Notes: generated from the letters alone by a model not told the origin. DNA of 64,000 nucleotides from CAWKEY01 sp963848675 (GCA_963848675.1 CAWKEY010000025.1:1-64000), one strand, 5' to 3'. Positions 7,923 to 16,745 are shown, counted from the stretch's first letter. Translations and numbers: made by a program.

Positions 7923-8655
7923 CGTCCCCGCTGTCTTCCCCATTTTCTTTTGGTACAGAGGCGGCACCGCCTAATGCTGCATACCGACGTTCAGCCAACC
8001 ACTGCAACCGCTTAGCTTGTGTGAGCAACACGCGACGCAAACCGCCCTGCACTTTTCGTTCGGAAATGACCTGAGCCAACCGTGCAATAATTAAAGCTCG
8101 CCGAGCAATGCGAAAATCAGGGTGAGAACGGATAGCGTATACATCATCGGAGACAATGCGTAGTCGGAAAGACCTTGGCTTTTCAACAGTTACAGTAGGC
8201 GTTGGCGGGTCTTTTTCGTTCAAAACGGCACCGAATTGACTTTTTTGCAGAGCATCCTGATAAATCAAATCCTCTAATCCATCAAGATACGCCTTGGCAC
8301 TCTTATCCTTACTACTTGTTTTCTCTAATTGGGGTAGAGGCCAGACTTCGATTTCGAATACTTCAAAAGGGTCAAGAACCGACATAGCGACTGCGTCTGT
8401 TCTCTGGTTCGTCAAATGTCGACGAATGCGGGTTCGTAGTTTTTCATTGGTTTGCCCGATATAAATTGGCTCGCCATCGTAATCAAAAAAGGCGTAAACC
8501 CCCCACCTGAAGTTACCGATCTTTACGGCTTTGTTGGCAATCGGATCGTGGAATTCAGTATCAAGAAAAGCGGCTAGATTCTTGCGCAAATCCTCGGTTT
8601 CAAATGGGGGAATGTTGACGTTATCGGGTTTTTTTTCGTTGGTAGACAAGTCCAT
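7912..8655 (-). CDS. GIY-YIG nuclease, probable restriction endonuclease of the adjacent methyltransferase
   Basis: 247 aa. A GIY-YIG domain covers about residues 48-150: GVY (52-54), YIG (65-67), the following basic stretch with Arg78, Glu128 and Asn146, which match the family's catalytic set. The last 90 residues are basic and helical with an acidic tail (EDSGDDDV) and are probably the DNA-recognition part. GIY-YIG enzymes include Type II restriction enzymes such as Eco29kI, and the position between a C5 methyltransferase and vsr makes a restriction role likely. The target site cannot be read from sequence. A DNA repair or homing role is a less likely alternative. Confidence 0.8.
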   Translation of the reverse strand: MDLSTNEKKPDNVNIPPFETEDLRKNLAAFLDTEFHDPIANKAVKIGNFRWGVYAFFDYDGEPIYIGQTNEKLRTRIRRHLTNQRTDAVAMSVLDPFEVFEIEVWPLPQLEKTSSKDKSAKAYLDGLEDLIYQDALQKSQFGAVLNEKDPPTPTVTVEKPRSFRLRIVSDDVYAIRSHPDFRIARRALIIARLAQVISERKVQGGLRRVLLTQAKRLQWLAERRYAALGGAASVPKENGEDSGDDDV

Positions 8656-8722
8656 GTTCCTGCTTTATTATTTTTTTAAGTATAAGCATGAACATGGTGC
8701 ATGGTCTAGAGAGAATCTTAAT

Positions 8723-9862
8723 TTAGGCCGCGGCCATCACTTCCCCAGTCGTCAAAATCCGCTCAAGAATGTTAGCGGTAAGGTACCGGACGACTGGCAC
8801 GGCTACGCCATCGCCAGCTAGATGATAGGCTTCGTTGTAGTTCTTCGGAAGTTGGTATTTTTCCGGTAAACCCATAAGACGCGCCGCTTCACGCGGCGAA
8901 AGCAGCCTAGAACACACATTATCACCATCGACAATTAGGATGGTTTGACGGCTGGAGCCTCCCACTGGTGTTCGCAAGCAACCCGCGAGATCATCGAACC
9001 GCACCTCAGCGCGCTGCACTTTGTGTCCGTTTTCATCGCGCCTTGTTCGCTTATATATCCCGCCAACCATCCGCCGCCCTGCTCTTTTCGCAGTCACTAC
9101 CTTTTTTAGGTTAATGTCGCTCATCATACCTAGTAGGCGCTGTGTTTCTTCTGGTGTATGCCATCTAACACCTTCGGGAGTTTCTTCGATCAAATCAGCG
9201 AAAGATTTTTTTCGCTTCGGCGGTGCAGGCAAATTCCACCAAATCCACTTTGAGGTCGCTATTACCGATAATTTGTCATAAGCTTTTATAAGCCTGTCGG
9301 GGTGCCATTTAGCGTCTGGAATTGGCGATATTATATCGCCGGGGATTTGCACGTCGTCGCGAATGCCGATAATGAAAAGACGCGGCCTAGACTGAGGTAA
9401 GAATTCAACTGCATCGATTACCGCAGCGCCGAATTGGTAGCCAGCATTTGCAAGCGCGCTGCCTATGGCGGCAAAATCCTGACCTTCATGGGAGCTGAGA
9501 GCGCCGCAGACGTTTTCAAGCACTATGAGGCGGGGCTCGCGGCCCTCTTCTTTTAACCCCTGCATCAATTTCCAGAACGGCCAGAAGGTGCCGGAGCGCT
9601 CGCCTTTCAACCCCGCTCCTGCGCCAGCCAAAGATAAATCCTGACAGGGAAACGATGCCCAGGCTAAATCAACGTTACCAGGAAGGTTAGCGGTCGTTAC
9701 TTTAGCCACGTCACCGACAAGCAAATTCTTGCTGCCCCAATTTATGGCATAGCTGGCTGCTTTTTTGGCGTCGAAGTCATTAGCGAATACGCATTTCCAG
9801 CCTTTGCCAAGACCGGCGCGCGCCATGCCACCACCCGCAAAGAACTCATAGAAAAGCGCCAT
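8723..9862 (-). CDS. C5-cytosine DNA methyltransferase (Dcm family)
   Basis: 379 aa with the ordered C5-methyltransferase motifs: I (FYEFFAGGGMARAGL, residues 5-18) for S-adenosylmethionine, IV (FPCQDLSLAG) with catalytic Cys73, VI (ENVCGAL, 116-122), VIII (QSRPRLFIIG, 157-166), and C-terminal motifs IX-X (PREAARLMGLPE). It methylates cytosine in a sequence not deducible here. The region between VIII and IX is the target recognition domain. It begins one base after the stop of a small ribbon-helix-helix gene and is followed after 67 bp by the GIY-YIG nuclease, forming a restriction-modification operon with vsr. Confidence 0.95.
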   Translation of the reverse strand: MALFYEFFAGGGMARAGLGKGWKCVFANDFDAKKAASYAINWGSKNLLVGDVAKVTTANLPGNVDLAWASFPCQDLSLAGAGAGLKGERSGTFWPFWKLMQGLKEEGREPRLIVLENVCGALSSHEGQDFAAIGSALANAGYQFGAAVIDAVEFLPQSRPRLFIIGIRDDVQIPGDIISPIPDAKWHPDRLIKAYDKLSVIATSKWIWWNLPAPPKRKKSFADLIEETPEGVRWHTPEETQRLLGMMSDINLKKVVTAKRAGRRMVGGIYKRTRRDENGHKVQRAEVRFDDLAGCLRTPVGGSSRQTILIVDGDNVCSRLLSPREAARLMGLPEKYQLPKNYNEAYHLAGDGVAVPVVRYLTANILERILTTGEVMAAA

Positions 9863-9863
9863 G

Positions 9864-10073
9864 TTAGTTCCTGCCTTGGGGGATTATAGACTTCTCGGTG
9901 TCATATCCAACTTCCCGCCCCAGCTTTTCATGAATTGCTTCCGAAATCCATGTATTACGCGAAACGATGCCTGCACGCCCAAGCAGCGCCTTGTCGATCA
10001 AGGCTATCAATTCTGCATCAAGACGCAGGCTTGTTCTGTCGCGTTTTTTTTGTATTTTGGCTGAGTTTTTCAT
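9864..10073 (-). CDS. Ribbon-helix-helix (Arc/CopG-type) protein, probable regulator of the restriction operon
   Basis: 69 aa. The stretch RTSLRLDAELIALIDKAL is a typical ribbon-helix-helix: a short basic beta strand followed by helix A, then a turn and helix B (SRNTWISEAIHEKL). Such dimers bind short palindromes. It is the first gene of the cassette and its stop lies one base before the methyltransferase ATG. A perfect 10-bp palindrome sits 10-19 bp upstream of its start. By analogy with controller proteins of other restriction systems it may time or limit methyltransferase and nuclease expression. Confidence 0.75.
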   Translation of the reverse strand: MKNSAKIQKKRDRTSLRLDAELIALIDKALLGRAGIVSRNTWISEAIHEKLGREVGYDTEKSIIPQGRN

Positions 10074-10082
10074 GGTGTCAGT

Positions 10083-10092
10083 GTGGCGCCAC
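10083..10092. promoter_or_regulatory. Candidate operator palindrome GTGGCGCCAC upstream of the RHH gene
   Basis: A perfect 10-bp palindrome 10-19 bp before the RHH start codon, overlapping the expected ribosome-binding and early transcript region. It is a GC block in an AT-rich upstream region, and ribbon-helix-helix dimers often bind sites of this size. Binding is inferred. Confidence 0.35.
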
Positions 10093-10164
10093 TTTTCAAA
10101 ATATGCAATTTATTTTTTCCCAGCGCACCAGAATTTTTTGCGAAAGCTAAAATGGGATCCGTCC

Positions 10165-11510
10165 CTGAGGTATCTCCACGAAATTACCCTTTTTCCAGTG
10201 AGTCGAAGTAGTCTACTAAAAGGGCTTGCGCCTGTTCCAGCATTGAGGCAGACATCTCAAAGGCGACATAGCGGCAGGCGATTCGGGCGAGAAAAATAAC
10301 CGAATACGGTGAGTGCTCCTGGTTGCTGTTGACTTTGATATGCCGTTCAATAGCAGTGCCTTTTAAACAAATCCCAGTGAGACAGAGCGCGAAAATAATG
10401 AGCGCTGCAATTAATAACAGGTTGGCGCGGCGTTACGCTTCAATCCGGCTTTCGCTGGTGAAATCCAAACCATAATGTGTGCTTTTGGTGTCTCGTAAGC
10501 TTTCCTCAATTTGCATGCGGCTTCGATAATAGTCCACGACCCGCACCGCAGAATAGGCTTTTAGCGAGGACGATACGACCAGAAGCCATGGCTCTTTTTC
10601 GCGGTCCGCATGTTTGCGACTGGCTTTCGATTTGGCTGGGTGATGTTGAGCGGTCAGGTGTTTACGGCCTTTAGCGGGCCGAAAGAAAGTCACCAGTTCA
10701 CCGGCTAACGGATGACTACGAACCCAACGGGCCGAGCCCAAGCACTTGGGTTTTCGAGTGGCTTTGGCGTACAGCGATTTTGCCGCCAGCCAAGCGTACG
10801 GCCGGTCGGCCCAGACAATGAAATTCCAGTTGCGAATGCGTCCGAGCCAATGCCAGCCCAAACCTTCCACTTCGCGAAAGAACGGGGTGCGAAATCCGGA
10901 ATCGGCGACGATGATGGGCGTTACAGTAGGTGGCAGCAATGTTTGTAAACGCATCAGAAATTGCTGGTGTATACGGCGGTTGCCCAGCTTTTTACGGGGA
11001 TGGATTTCTTCGTACAAGGTGACGGAACGTCCTCCCGTTGGCAGCGCCGCGCGTAAGAGCTGCTGATGCTGATCCGCCGTCAGGGGCGACCAGTCGACAA
11101 GGATTAACGGCATGGGCAGGGACTGCAACAACCACTGGGTCATAGCACCGTATAGCGCCATGCGTTCGGTGTTGAGATGGCGATTCCCGGCTAAGCGATC
11201 CATCCGTTTGATTTTATGTTTGATATAGACAGGTCCGGAAAGCGCCCGCCCGAGCGCCGTAATGGATACTGACGCTCCACTCAAACCAGCCTCGACAGCA
11301 GCCATCAGAGCCTGGAGCCGGGTAGCATGAATACTGGGAGTTTTTCTTTCAATAAGTTATGCAGCAGAGCGATAATCGACATAAATTTATCCTCTCAGGT
11401 TGCTATTTTTAGAATGAATTTTTATGCTCAGACTGGCTAAATCTTGTTTTTATCCTAATTTTTCCCAGCAATGCATTGTTTTTTATTGATATTTTGTGGG
11501 GATACCTCAG
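10165..11510 (-). mobile_element. IS10-like (IS4 family) insertion sequence, decayed
   Basis: Ends match as an imperfect inverted repeat beginning CTGAGGTATC: left at 10165 and right ending at 11510. They continue as CTCCACGAAA and CCCCACAAAA. At 1346 bp it is close to IS10's size, and its ends start CTGA as IS10's do. No 9-bp target duplication is present (GATCCGTCC against TGGCTGACC), so a rearrangement followed insertion or the flank was lost. The transposase is inactivated. Confidence 0.8.
10184..11382 (-). pseudogene. IS10-like transposase, inactivated by a frameshift and a nonsense codon
   Basis: The main open part (11305-10433) shows the IS10 motifs ILVDWSPL, GRSVTLYEE, IIVADSGFRTP and YYRSRMQIEESLRDTKS. 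Upstream, SIHATRLQAL joins in the same frame, but the ATG at 11382 is in another frame, so one base was lost near 11340. Downstream, an in-frame TAA at 10433-10435 interrupts SRIEA-RRANLLLIAALIIF, after which the same frame runs a further 82 codons to 10184. Total length about 399 codons, matching IS10 transposase. Confidence 0.85.
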
Positions 11511-11702
11511 TGGCTGACCCCTTTGATTCCTGTTCCGGATTCCGCGCATCATCATCTATTACCTGCTGATCGCATCGACGGGCAACCTGTTCGCCTGATC
11601 CGCTGTCCGACTTTATTATAAAAGCCGCACGAAACGAGTTTATAACATGCCACGAGCGCATGGGACCTGAAGCAATCAATTGGTTGCCGCACACTTTATC
11701 CA

Positions 11703-12257
11703 GTGGGTACAATATATCTCATTAGCTATTACAAAATTACCCTCTTGAGCACTCTAGCCAAACAATACGCACTTTTTTTCACAAAACTGGTATGGCCGTT
11801 AATAATCGTTTTATTTACCGGCTGTTCCAGTGTGCCAAAAATGACACCGCCGGTAGCTAAGCCTGGGCTCTCACCAGTGATCAATTATGCCTTGAGCTTA
11901 CAAGGTGCTCCGTATCGTTACGGAAAAGCATCGCCGCGAGAGGGTTTTGATTGCAGCGGCTTTGTTCAGCATGTGTATGAGCGGCATGGCGTTTACTTGC
12001 CGCGAACAGCGCGTAAAATGGCAAGCTCCTTGCCAAAAATCGAAAAAAACGATCTTCGTTCCGGCGATCTGGTGTTTTTTAATACCGATGGGGGCAGGTA
12101 TTCACATGTAGGTCTTTTGGTCAAAGACGATGATTTTATCCATGCGCCAAGCCGCCGCACAGGAAGAGTCTTGGTCTCCAGCCTCAATAACAGCTACTGG
12201 CAAAAACATTTTACCGGCGTCCGCCGCCCTGGCACCACACACTATTCAACCCATTAG
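11703..12257 (+). CDS. NlpC/P60 family cell-wall peptidase lipoprotein
   Basis: Up to 184 aa. A hydrophobic signal segment ends in LFTGC, a lipobox. The C-terminal 120 residues are an NlpC/P60 gamma-D-glutamyl-diaminopimelate endopeptidase domain with catalytic Cys in DCSGF, His in SHVGL and a third polar residue in IHAPS. It should cut peptidoglycan stem peptides at the outer membrane, like Spr/MepS. No ATG lies in frame before the lipobox; the GTG at 11703 is possible and a TTG near 11744 is an alternative, so the exact start is uncertain. Standalone gene. Confidence 0.88.
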   Translation: MGTIYLISYYKITLLSTLAKQYALFFTKLVWPLIIVLFTGCSSVPKMTPPVAKPGLSPVINYALSLQGAPYRYGKASPREGFDCSGFVQHVYERHGVYLPRTARKMASSLPKIEKNDLRSGDLVFFNTDGGRYSHVGLLVKDDDFIHAPSRRTGRVLVSSLNNSYWQKHFTGVRRPGTTHYSTH

Positions 12258-12428
12258 AAACAAGCACAGCCGGACTATAAACTGGCGTTTATATGTATTA
12301 GCACATCCTTAATCTGAACGTTGCCGACCGCAAGTTTACCTTGCACCATTTGTCAGCACCTTAACGCATCTCCTCCTTTCTTGAATTGCTTGAGTCGATT
12401 TGCTCGCCTCAGTCCATACGATTTCGGT

Positions 12429-13985
12429 TTAGGTGCGATAAGCCATGGTGTTGATTTCGTACTTTTTCAGTTTGCTGTAAACGGCGCGAGACGTAATGCC
12501 CATGTTTTCGGCTACTTTTTTGATATCGCCCTGATGTTGTTTTAATGCGTTTTCAAGAAACGCACGTTCGACCCCGGCAAGAGCCTGTTCTTTTAAGTCT
12601 TTCCATTCTTCAAGGTTTTTTGTGTTGGCGGGCACGGGCAAATCCAGCTCGGTCATTTCATTTCCCGTGGCAAATAAAAGGCTGCGCTCCAGCATGTTCT
12701 CCAGCTCGCGCACATTGCCCGGCCAGGGATAGGCGCGAATTTTCTGCATGACTTCGCGGCTGACCGACTCAACCGCCTTGTTATATTTTTTGCTCAAGCG
12801 TTGCACAATCAGTTGCACCAGATAGGGTAAATCTTCCGGACGTTCGGCCAGCGGCGGAATGCTTAACTGAACCACATTGAGGCGGTAGTACAAGTCATTG
12901 CGAAACACACTTTGCCTAACCAGTTCTTCCAGATGTTGATTGGTCGCCGAGATGATTCTGACATCCACTGCCAGGGTTTGTTTGCCGCCCACCCGTTCCA
13001 GCTCGCCTTCCTGAATGACGCGTAGCAAACGAGTTTGTGCCGCCGGCGATAAGGAATCGACTTCATCCAGAAACAGGGTACCGCCCTCAGCTCTTTCAAA
13101 ATAGCCCTGATGTACCTCGATGGCGCCGGTAAACGCGCCTTTTTCGTGACCGAACAAGGCGCTTTCGATCAGGCTTTCCGGAATGGCTCCGCAGTTAATG
13201 GGGATAAATGGCTTCTGGCAGCGTTCGCTCATCGCATGGATTGCCCGTGCAATCAATTCCTTGCCGACACCGGTTTGGCCCTGAATCAGCACGGTTGCCG
13301 TGGTCGGAGCAATCACTTCAATGGATTGCAAAATTTTCTGCATGGTTGGTGATTTGGCAATAATCGCCGGAGGCTGGTGTTTTTTTGCCGTCTGTTTGCC
13401 TTGTTTGCGCCAGATCTGCTGCATGCTTTCTTCAATGCGGGAGTGCAGCTCGTTAATATCCTGCATTTCTTTAACCGGTGTGGTGTCGGTGTATTCCATG
13501 CCCGGATGGTCTTTGGCCGCGTTCGGATGGGTGTATACACACACTTCACACTTGCCATCGTGGCGGGCAATGCTCTTTTTGATTTCAACTTTGGCGTAAC
13601 CGAAATTTCTGGCGGCGATTCCGCCGAAGACACTGGAAGTCATCCGGCATAATTCGGGAAAGTTGGTCACCCGCTCGCCAAAAGGACAGCAGCTGTTGGT
13701 TACGGTAATGCAGTCCTGATTACTGGATGCCAGCGAAAATTTACCGCCGATATTGTTTTTAAGACCGAGGATGAGTTCGGTATAGCTTTCCTTGTCGAGC
13801 AGTTCGGTTTTGTGGGTTGCTTCCCGATAGGTCTCTTCAAAAAAGCAGCCGGCAGTTTTGGCAATGTGTTCAATCAATTGCTCGCAGTGTTTTTGTCCTT
13901 GTTGTTCGCTGGCATGCATCAGTTCAAGGATGAAGGTTTGCAGAAAAAAAACAGGCGTTAAATCGGCAAGAGAGTTGTTGTTCAT
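12429..13985 (-). CDS. Sigma54-dependent transcriptional activator with a cysteine-rich sensor domain
   Basis: 518 aa in three parts. Residues 1-165 form a sensory domain with NSCCPFG, LCRMTSSVFGGIAARNFGYAKV and GKCEVCVY, resembling the MetOD1/V4R-like regulatory domains; its paired cysteines suggest metal or redox sensing. Residues 207-440 are the AAA+ module: Walker A GQTGVGKE (236-243), the sigma54-contacting GAFTGA (283-288), Walker B GGTLFLDEVD, and the R-finger region. Residues about 475-518 are a Fis-type helix-turn-helix. It is divergent from an operon with a near-consensus sigma54 promoter and most likely activates it. The inducer is unknown. Confidence 0.92.
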   Translation of the reverse strand: MNNNSLADLTPVFFLQTFILELMHASEQQGQKHCEQLIEHIAKTAGCFFEETYREATHKTELLDKESYTELILGLKNNIGGKFSLASSNQDCITVTNSCCPFGERVTNFPELCRMTSSVFGGIAARNFGYAKVEIKKSIARHDGKCEVCVYTHPNAAKDHPGMEYTDTTPVKEMQDINELHSRIEESMQQIWRKQGKQTAKKHQPPAIIAKSPTMQKILQSIEVIAPTTATVLIQGQTGVGKELIARAIHAMSERCQKPFIPINCGAIPESLIESALFGHEKGAFTGAIEVHQGYFERAEGGTLFLDEVDSLSPAAQTRLLRVIQEGELERVGGKQTLAVDVRIISATNQHLEELVRQSVFRNDLYYRLNVVQLSIPPLAERPEDLPYLVQLIVQRLSKKYNKAVESVSREVMQKIRAYPWPGNVRELENMLERSLLFATGNEMTELDLPVPANTKNLEEWKDLKEQALAGVERAFLENALKQHQGDIKKVAENMGITSRAVYSKLKKYEINTMAYRT

Positions 13986-14020
13986 AACGTGTTGTGAAGT
14001 AAATTTTCTCTGATTGAAGC

Positions 14021-14033
14021 ATAGCTTCGCTAT
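14021..14033. promoter_or_regulatory. Candidate enhancer dyad ATAGC-TTC-GCTAT
   Basis: Perfect 5-bp arms around a 3-bp spacer, 60 bp upstream of the -24 element of the sigma54 promoter, where activator binding sites usually lie. It overlaps a second small dyad, AAGC-ATA-GCTT. Recognition by the adjacent regulator is inferred. Confidence 0.35.
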
Positions 14034-14092
14034 TCTGGTAAAGCTAAAAAATCAAGCCCTTGTAATTTAAAGTAAACATTATTAATAATATC

Positions 14093-14108
14093 TGGCACAA
14101 CACTTGCT
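14093..14108 (+). promoter_or_regulatory. Sigma54 (RpoN) promoter, TGGCAC-N5-TTGCT
   Basis: TGGCACAACACTTGCT has GG at 14094-14095 and GC at 14106-14107 with exactly 10 bp between, matching the -24/-12 consensus at every conserved base. Start of transcription is expected near 14119, giving a 25-nt leader before the ATG at 14144. The divergent gene encodes a sigma54 activator. Confidence 0.88.
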
Positions 14109-14143
14109 TCTATTGAATTGCAACTAACAATGAGGAGTCAATA

Positions 14144-14800
14144 ATGAACCAAGAAAAACCACCTTTAGATCCACATCCACTCAGCGAATATGTCGCCTGG
14201 GCCGGATCACGCAATCGCGAGCCCCTTTTGGGCGTACTGAAAGAAAAACTGCCTAAAGATCCGGGCAATGTTCTGGAACTGGCTAGCGGCAGCGGTATGC
14301 ACATTAATTACTTTGCGCCGCATTTCGAGCATTTGCATTTTCATCCCTCCGATAAGGATCAGGAAGTTTTTGATAACATCAAGAAACTGTCGATTGATCA
14401 CAAGAACGATAATATTGCCGACCCCGTGCATCTGGATTTAACTAATCCTGAAACCTGGTTTAATGCGGGCAAACCGCATTCATTTAAAGTTATGTTCTGT
14501 ATCAATATTTTTCAGGTAGCGCCTATTTCAATTGCCGACGGCATGATGGAGTGTGCAGCCAATTTACTCGATGACGATGGTTTTTTGCTGATTTACGGTC
14601 CGTTTCAGGTGGAAGGCGCCTTTACCACGGATTCCAATAAAGAGTTTCATGAGACCTTAAGTTCTGCAGGCGTTTCAGAATGGGGTTTAAAAGATGTCGC
14701 CGATCTGAAAAAAGCAGCGGCAAATCACGGCCTGGAATTAAAAGAGCAAATCAATATGCCTGCCAATAATTTTTCGCTGATCTTTGGCAGAAAACAATAA
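14144..14800 (+). CDS. DUF938 SAM-dependent methyltransferase-like protein
   Basis: 218 aa, first gene of the sigma54 operon, preceded by AATGAGGAGTC. A class I methyltransferase fold is indicated by RNREPLLGVL, the glycine-rich SAM loop LELASGSGMH, the acidic HPSDKD after strand 2, and FCINIFQVAP. This matches DUF938. Substrate unknown; members are typically 200-220 aa and cytoplasmic. Fifteen bases separate it from the carbonic anhydrase gene. Confidence 0.85.
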   Translation: MNQEKPPLDPHPLSEYVAWAGSRNREPLLGVLKEKLPKDPGNVLELASGSGMHINYFAPHFEHLHFHPSDKDQEVFDNIKKLSIDHKNDNIADPVHLDLTNPETWFNAGKPHSFKVMFCINIFQVAPISIADGMMECAANLLDDDGFLLIYGPFQVEGAFTTDSNKEFHETLSSAGVSEWGLKDVADLKKAAANHGLELKEQINMPANNFSLIFGRKQ

Positions 14801-14815
14801 TAACGAGGAAGAACC

Positions 14816-15388
14816 ATGAGCAATGTTTTGAATGAAGTATTAATGGCCAACCGCAACTACGTTGCCGGCTTTGACAAAGGTGATTTGCCGATGCCTCCAG
14901 GCCGGCATTTTGCCATCCTGACCTGCATGGATGCCCGCCTGGATCCCGCCAAATATGCCGGTCTTTCCGAAGGCGATGCGCATGTGATCCGCAATGCCGG
15001 CGGCAGAGCCAGCGACGACGCCATCCGCTCGCTGGTCATTTCCTATAAATTGCTCGGTACGCGCGAATGGTTTGTGATTCACCATACCGATTGTGGCATG
15101 GAGACGTTCACGGACGAGATTATGCGCGGCTTGCTGTCCAGCAGTTTGAAAACCGCCTCGGTCGATGCCAGCGGCTGGCATGACTGCTGTGAAGGCCCAG
15201 GCTCGGCAGAAGCCAACTATATTGATTGGCTAACCATCAAAAATCAGGCGCAGAGCGTCCTTGAGGATGTTGTGCGCATCAAGTCGCATCCGCTGGTGCC
15301 AAAGGATATTCCTGTGTACGGCTATATCTATGACGTTACATCAGGCGCATTGATTGAAGTGCCAGATGCAACAGCGGCTGGAAAATAA
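14816..15388 (+). CDS. Beta-class carbonic anhydrase
   Basis: 190 aa. Zinc ligands are Cys37 (TCMDAR, with the Asp39-Arg41 dyad), His90 and Cys93 (HHTDCGM), the beta-class set. It interconverts CO2 and bicarbonate in the cytoplasm. RBS is AACGAGGAAG. The short form with a long insertion (SGWHDCCEGPG) resembles low-activity beta anhydrase-like proteins seen in diverse bacteria. Its placement under sigma54 control with DUF938, SDR, DUF1326 and DUF2182 is unusual and suggests carbon dioxide handling linked to the unknown signal. Confidence 0.9.
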   Translation: MSNVLNEVLMANRNYVAGFDKGDLPMPPGRHFAILTCMDARLDPAKYAGLSEGDAHVIRNAGGRASDDAIRSLVISYKLLGTREWFVIHHTDCGMETFTDEIMRGLLSSSLKTASVDASGWHDCCEGPGSAEANYIDWLTIKNQAQSVLEDVVRIKSHPLVPKDIPVYGYIYDVTSGALIEVPDATAAGK

Positions 15389-15390
15389 GA

Positions 15391-16125
15391 GTGGAGCAAA
15401 AATGTTCAGCCGTTATCATCGGAGTTGGCCCCGAACAAGGGCTTGGTGCCTCGCTCGCCAAATTTTTTGCCGGAAAAGGTTTGCATGTTTTCATCGCCGG
15501 CCGAAGTGAAGACAAACTTCAGCAGGTCGCAGAAAAAATCAGGCAAGCCGGCGGCACCGTCAGCACCGTGATTGCCGATGCAACGGTTGAGCGCGATGTG
15601 GCGCATTTATTCAAAATGGCGCAACTGGATGGCTACAGTATCGATATTGCTGCCTACAATGTAGACAGCAATATTCCATCGCCTTTGCTGGAAACGGATG
15701 CGGATACCTTTACCACACTTTGGCAGCAAAATTGCCTGGGCGCCTTTTTCTTCGGCAAGGAAGCGGTTAAAGCCATGACCGGCCGCCACAAGGGCACGCT
15801 GTTTTTTACCGGAGCGACCGCGTCATTACGGGCAAAACCGCCGTTTACGGCATTTGCCGCTGCGAAAGCCGGTTTAAGAGCATTAGCGCAAGGCATGGCG
15901 AGAGAGTTTGGTCCTCAAGGCATCCATGTAGTGCACACCATTATTGACGGCGTGATTGATGGCGAACGGGCGAGAACTCAGTTCCCGGACTATGTGAAGG
16001 CCAAAGGCCCGGATGGCTTGTTACAACTGGGCGCCATCATCGAAACCTATTGGGCCATACACCAGCAACATCCCAGCGCATGGACTCATGAACTGGACTT
16101 GAGGCCGTTTAAAGAACCGTTTTAG
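15391..16125 (+). CDS. Short-chain dehydrogenase/reductase family protein with an atypical active site
   Basis: 244 aa, GTG start two bases after the carbonic anhydrase stop. The nucleotide-binding loop is GVGPEQGLGA, with AGRSEDK after strand 2. The usual YxxxK catalytic pair reads FAAAK (in FTAFAAAKAG): the lysine is kept but the tyrosine is phenylalanine. Related SDRs with the same change occur, so this is a family trait rather than decay, and the reaction may differ from ordinary carbonyl reduction. Substrate unknown. Part of the sigma54 operon. Confidence 0.85.
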   Translation: MEQKCSAVIIGVGPEQGLGASLAKFFAGKGLHVFIAGRSEDKLQQVAEKIRQAGGTVSTVIADATVERDVAHLFKMAQLDGYSIDIAAYNVDSNIPSPLLETDADTFTTLWQQNCLGAFFFGKEAVKAMTGRHKGTLFFTGATASLRAKPPFTAFAAAKAGLRALAQGMAREFGPQGIHVVHTIIDGVIDGERARTQFPDYVKAKGPDGLLQLGAIIETYWAIHQQHPSAWTHELDLRPFKEPF

Positions 16126-16136
16126 GGGACAGTAGC

Positions 16137-16745
16137 ATGTCTGACATCAAAAACTGGATAGTGCAGGGCAGTTATTTTGAAACCTGCAACTGCGAAACCG
16201 CCTGCCCTTGTGTATGGCTGCAACCGCCCACAACGGGTGATTGTAAGCTGCTGGCAGCATGGCATATTGAACGAGGGCATCTGGATGAGCTATCTCTGGA
16301 CGCTTTGAATGTCGCCATGGCTTGTTATGCGCCGGGGCACATGAAAGACGGCAACTGGCAAGCTGCTTTATATGTTGACGAGCGCGCCGATGACCGTCAG
16401 TTTGATGCGCTTGTGCAAATCTTTAGCGGTCAGCAAGGCGGACATCCGGCGATTTTAATGAGCTTTGTTGGCGAAGTCCTGGGCGTGAAAAAAGCAAAAA
16501 TTGACTACCAGCAGCAGGGCAACAGCCGGAGTCTGCTTATTCCCGGAATCGCCCAGGCCGATATTGAAAGCATTCAAGGCATAACAGGCGGACACGCAAC
16601 CATAAACAATCCGCCCTTATGCGTGGTCACCAGCCATCCCTCTGTCGTCGCCAAATCAAGGAATTATCAGTATCAGGATTTCGATAAAAACTGGACGTTT
16701 TCTGAGCGTAATGGTTATTTCTCAGACTTTGTTTACCGGCCATAA
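16137..16745 (+). CDS. DUF1326 domain protein
   Basis: 202 aa. The N-terminal region has a cysteine cluster, YFETCNCETACPCVW, the DUF1326 hallmark and a plausible metal or redox site. No signal peptide or membrane segment is visible, so it is probably cytoplasmic. Its stop codon shares one base with the start of the DUF2182 gene (TAATG); these two families are frequent neighbours and are thought to act together. Function is not established. Confidence 0.85.
   Translation: MSDIKNWIVQGSYFETCNCETACPCVWLQPPTTGDCKLLAAWHIERGHLDELSLDALNVAMACYAPGHMKDGNWQAALYVDERADDRQFDALVQIFSGQQGGHPAILMSFVGEVLGVKKAKIDYQQQGNSRSLLIPGIAQADIESIQGITGGHATINNPPLCVVTSHPSVVAKSRNYQYQDFDKNWTFSERNGYFSDFVYRP

Noticed and set aside
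11455..11712. 85-codon minus-strand frame between the IS10-like element and the NlpC gene
   Set aside because: Starts beyond and ends within the IS end; no motif, poor coding look.
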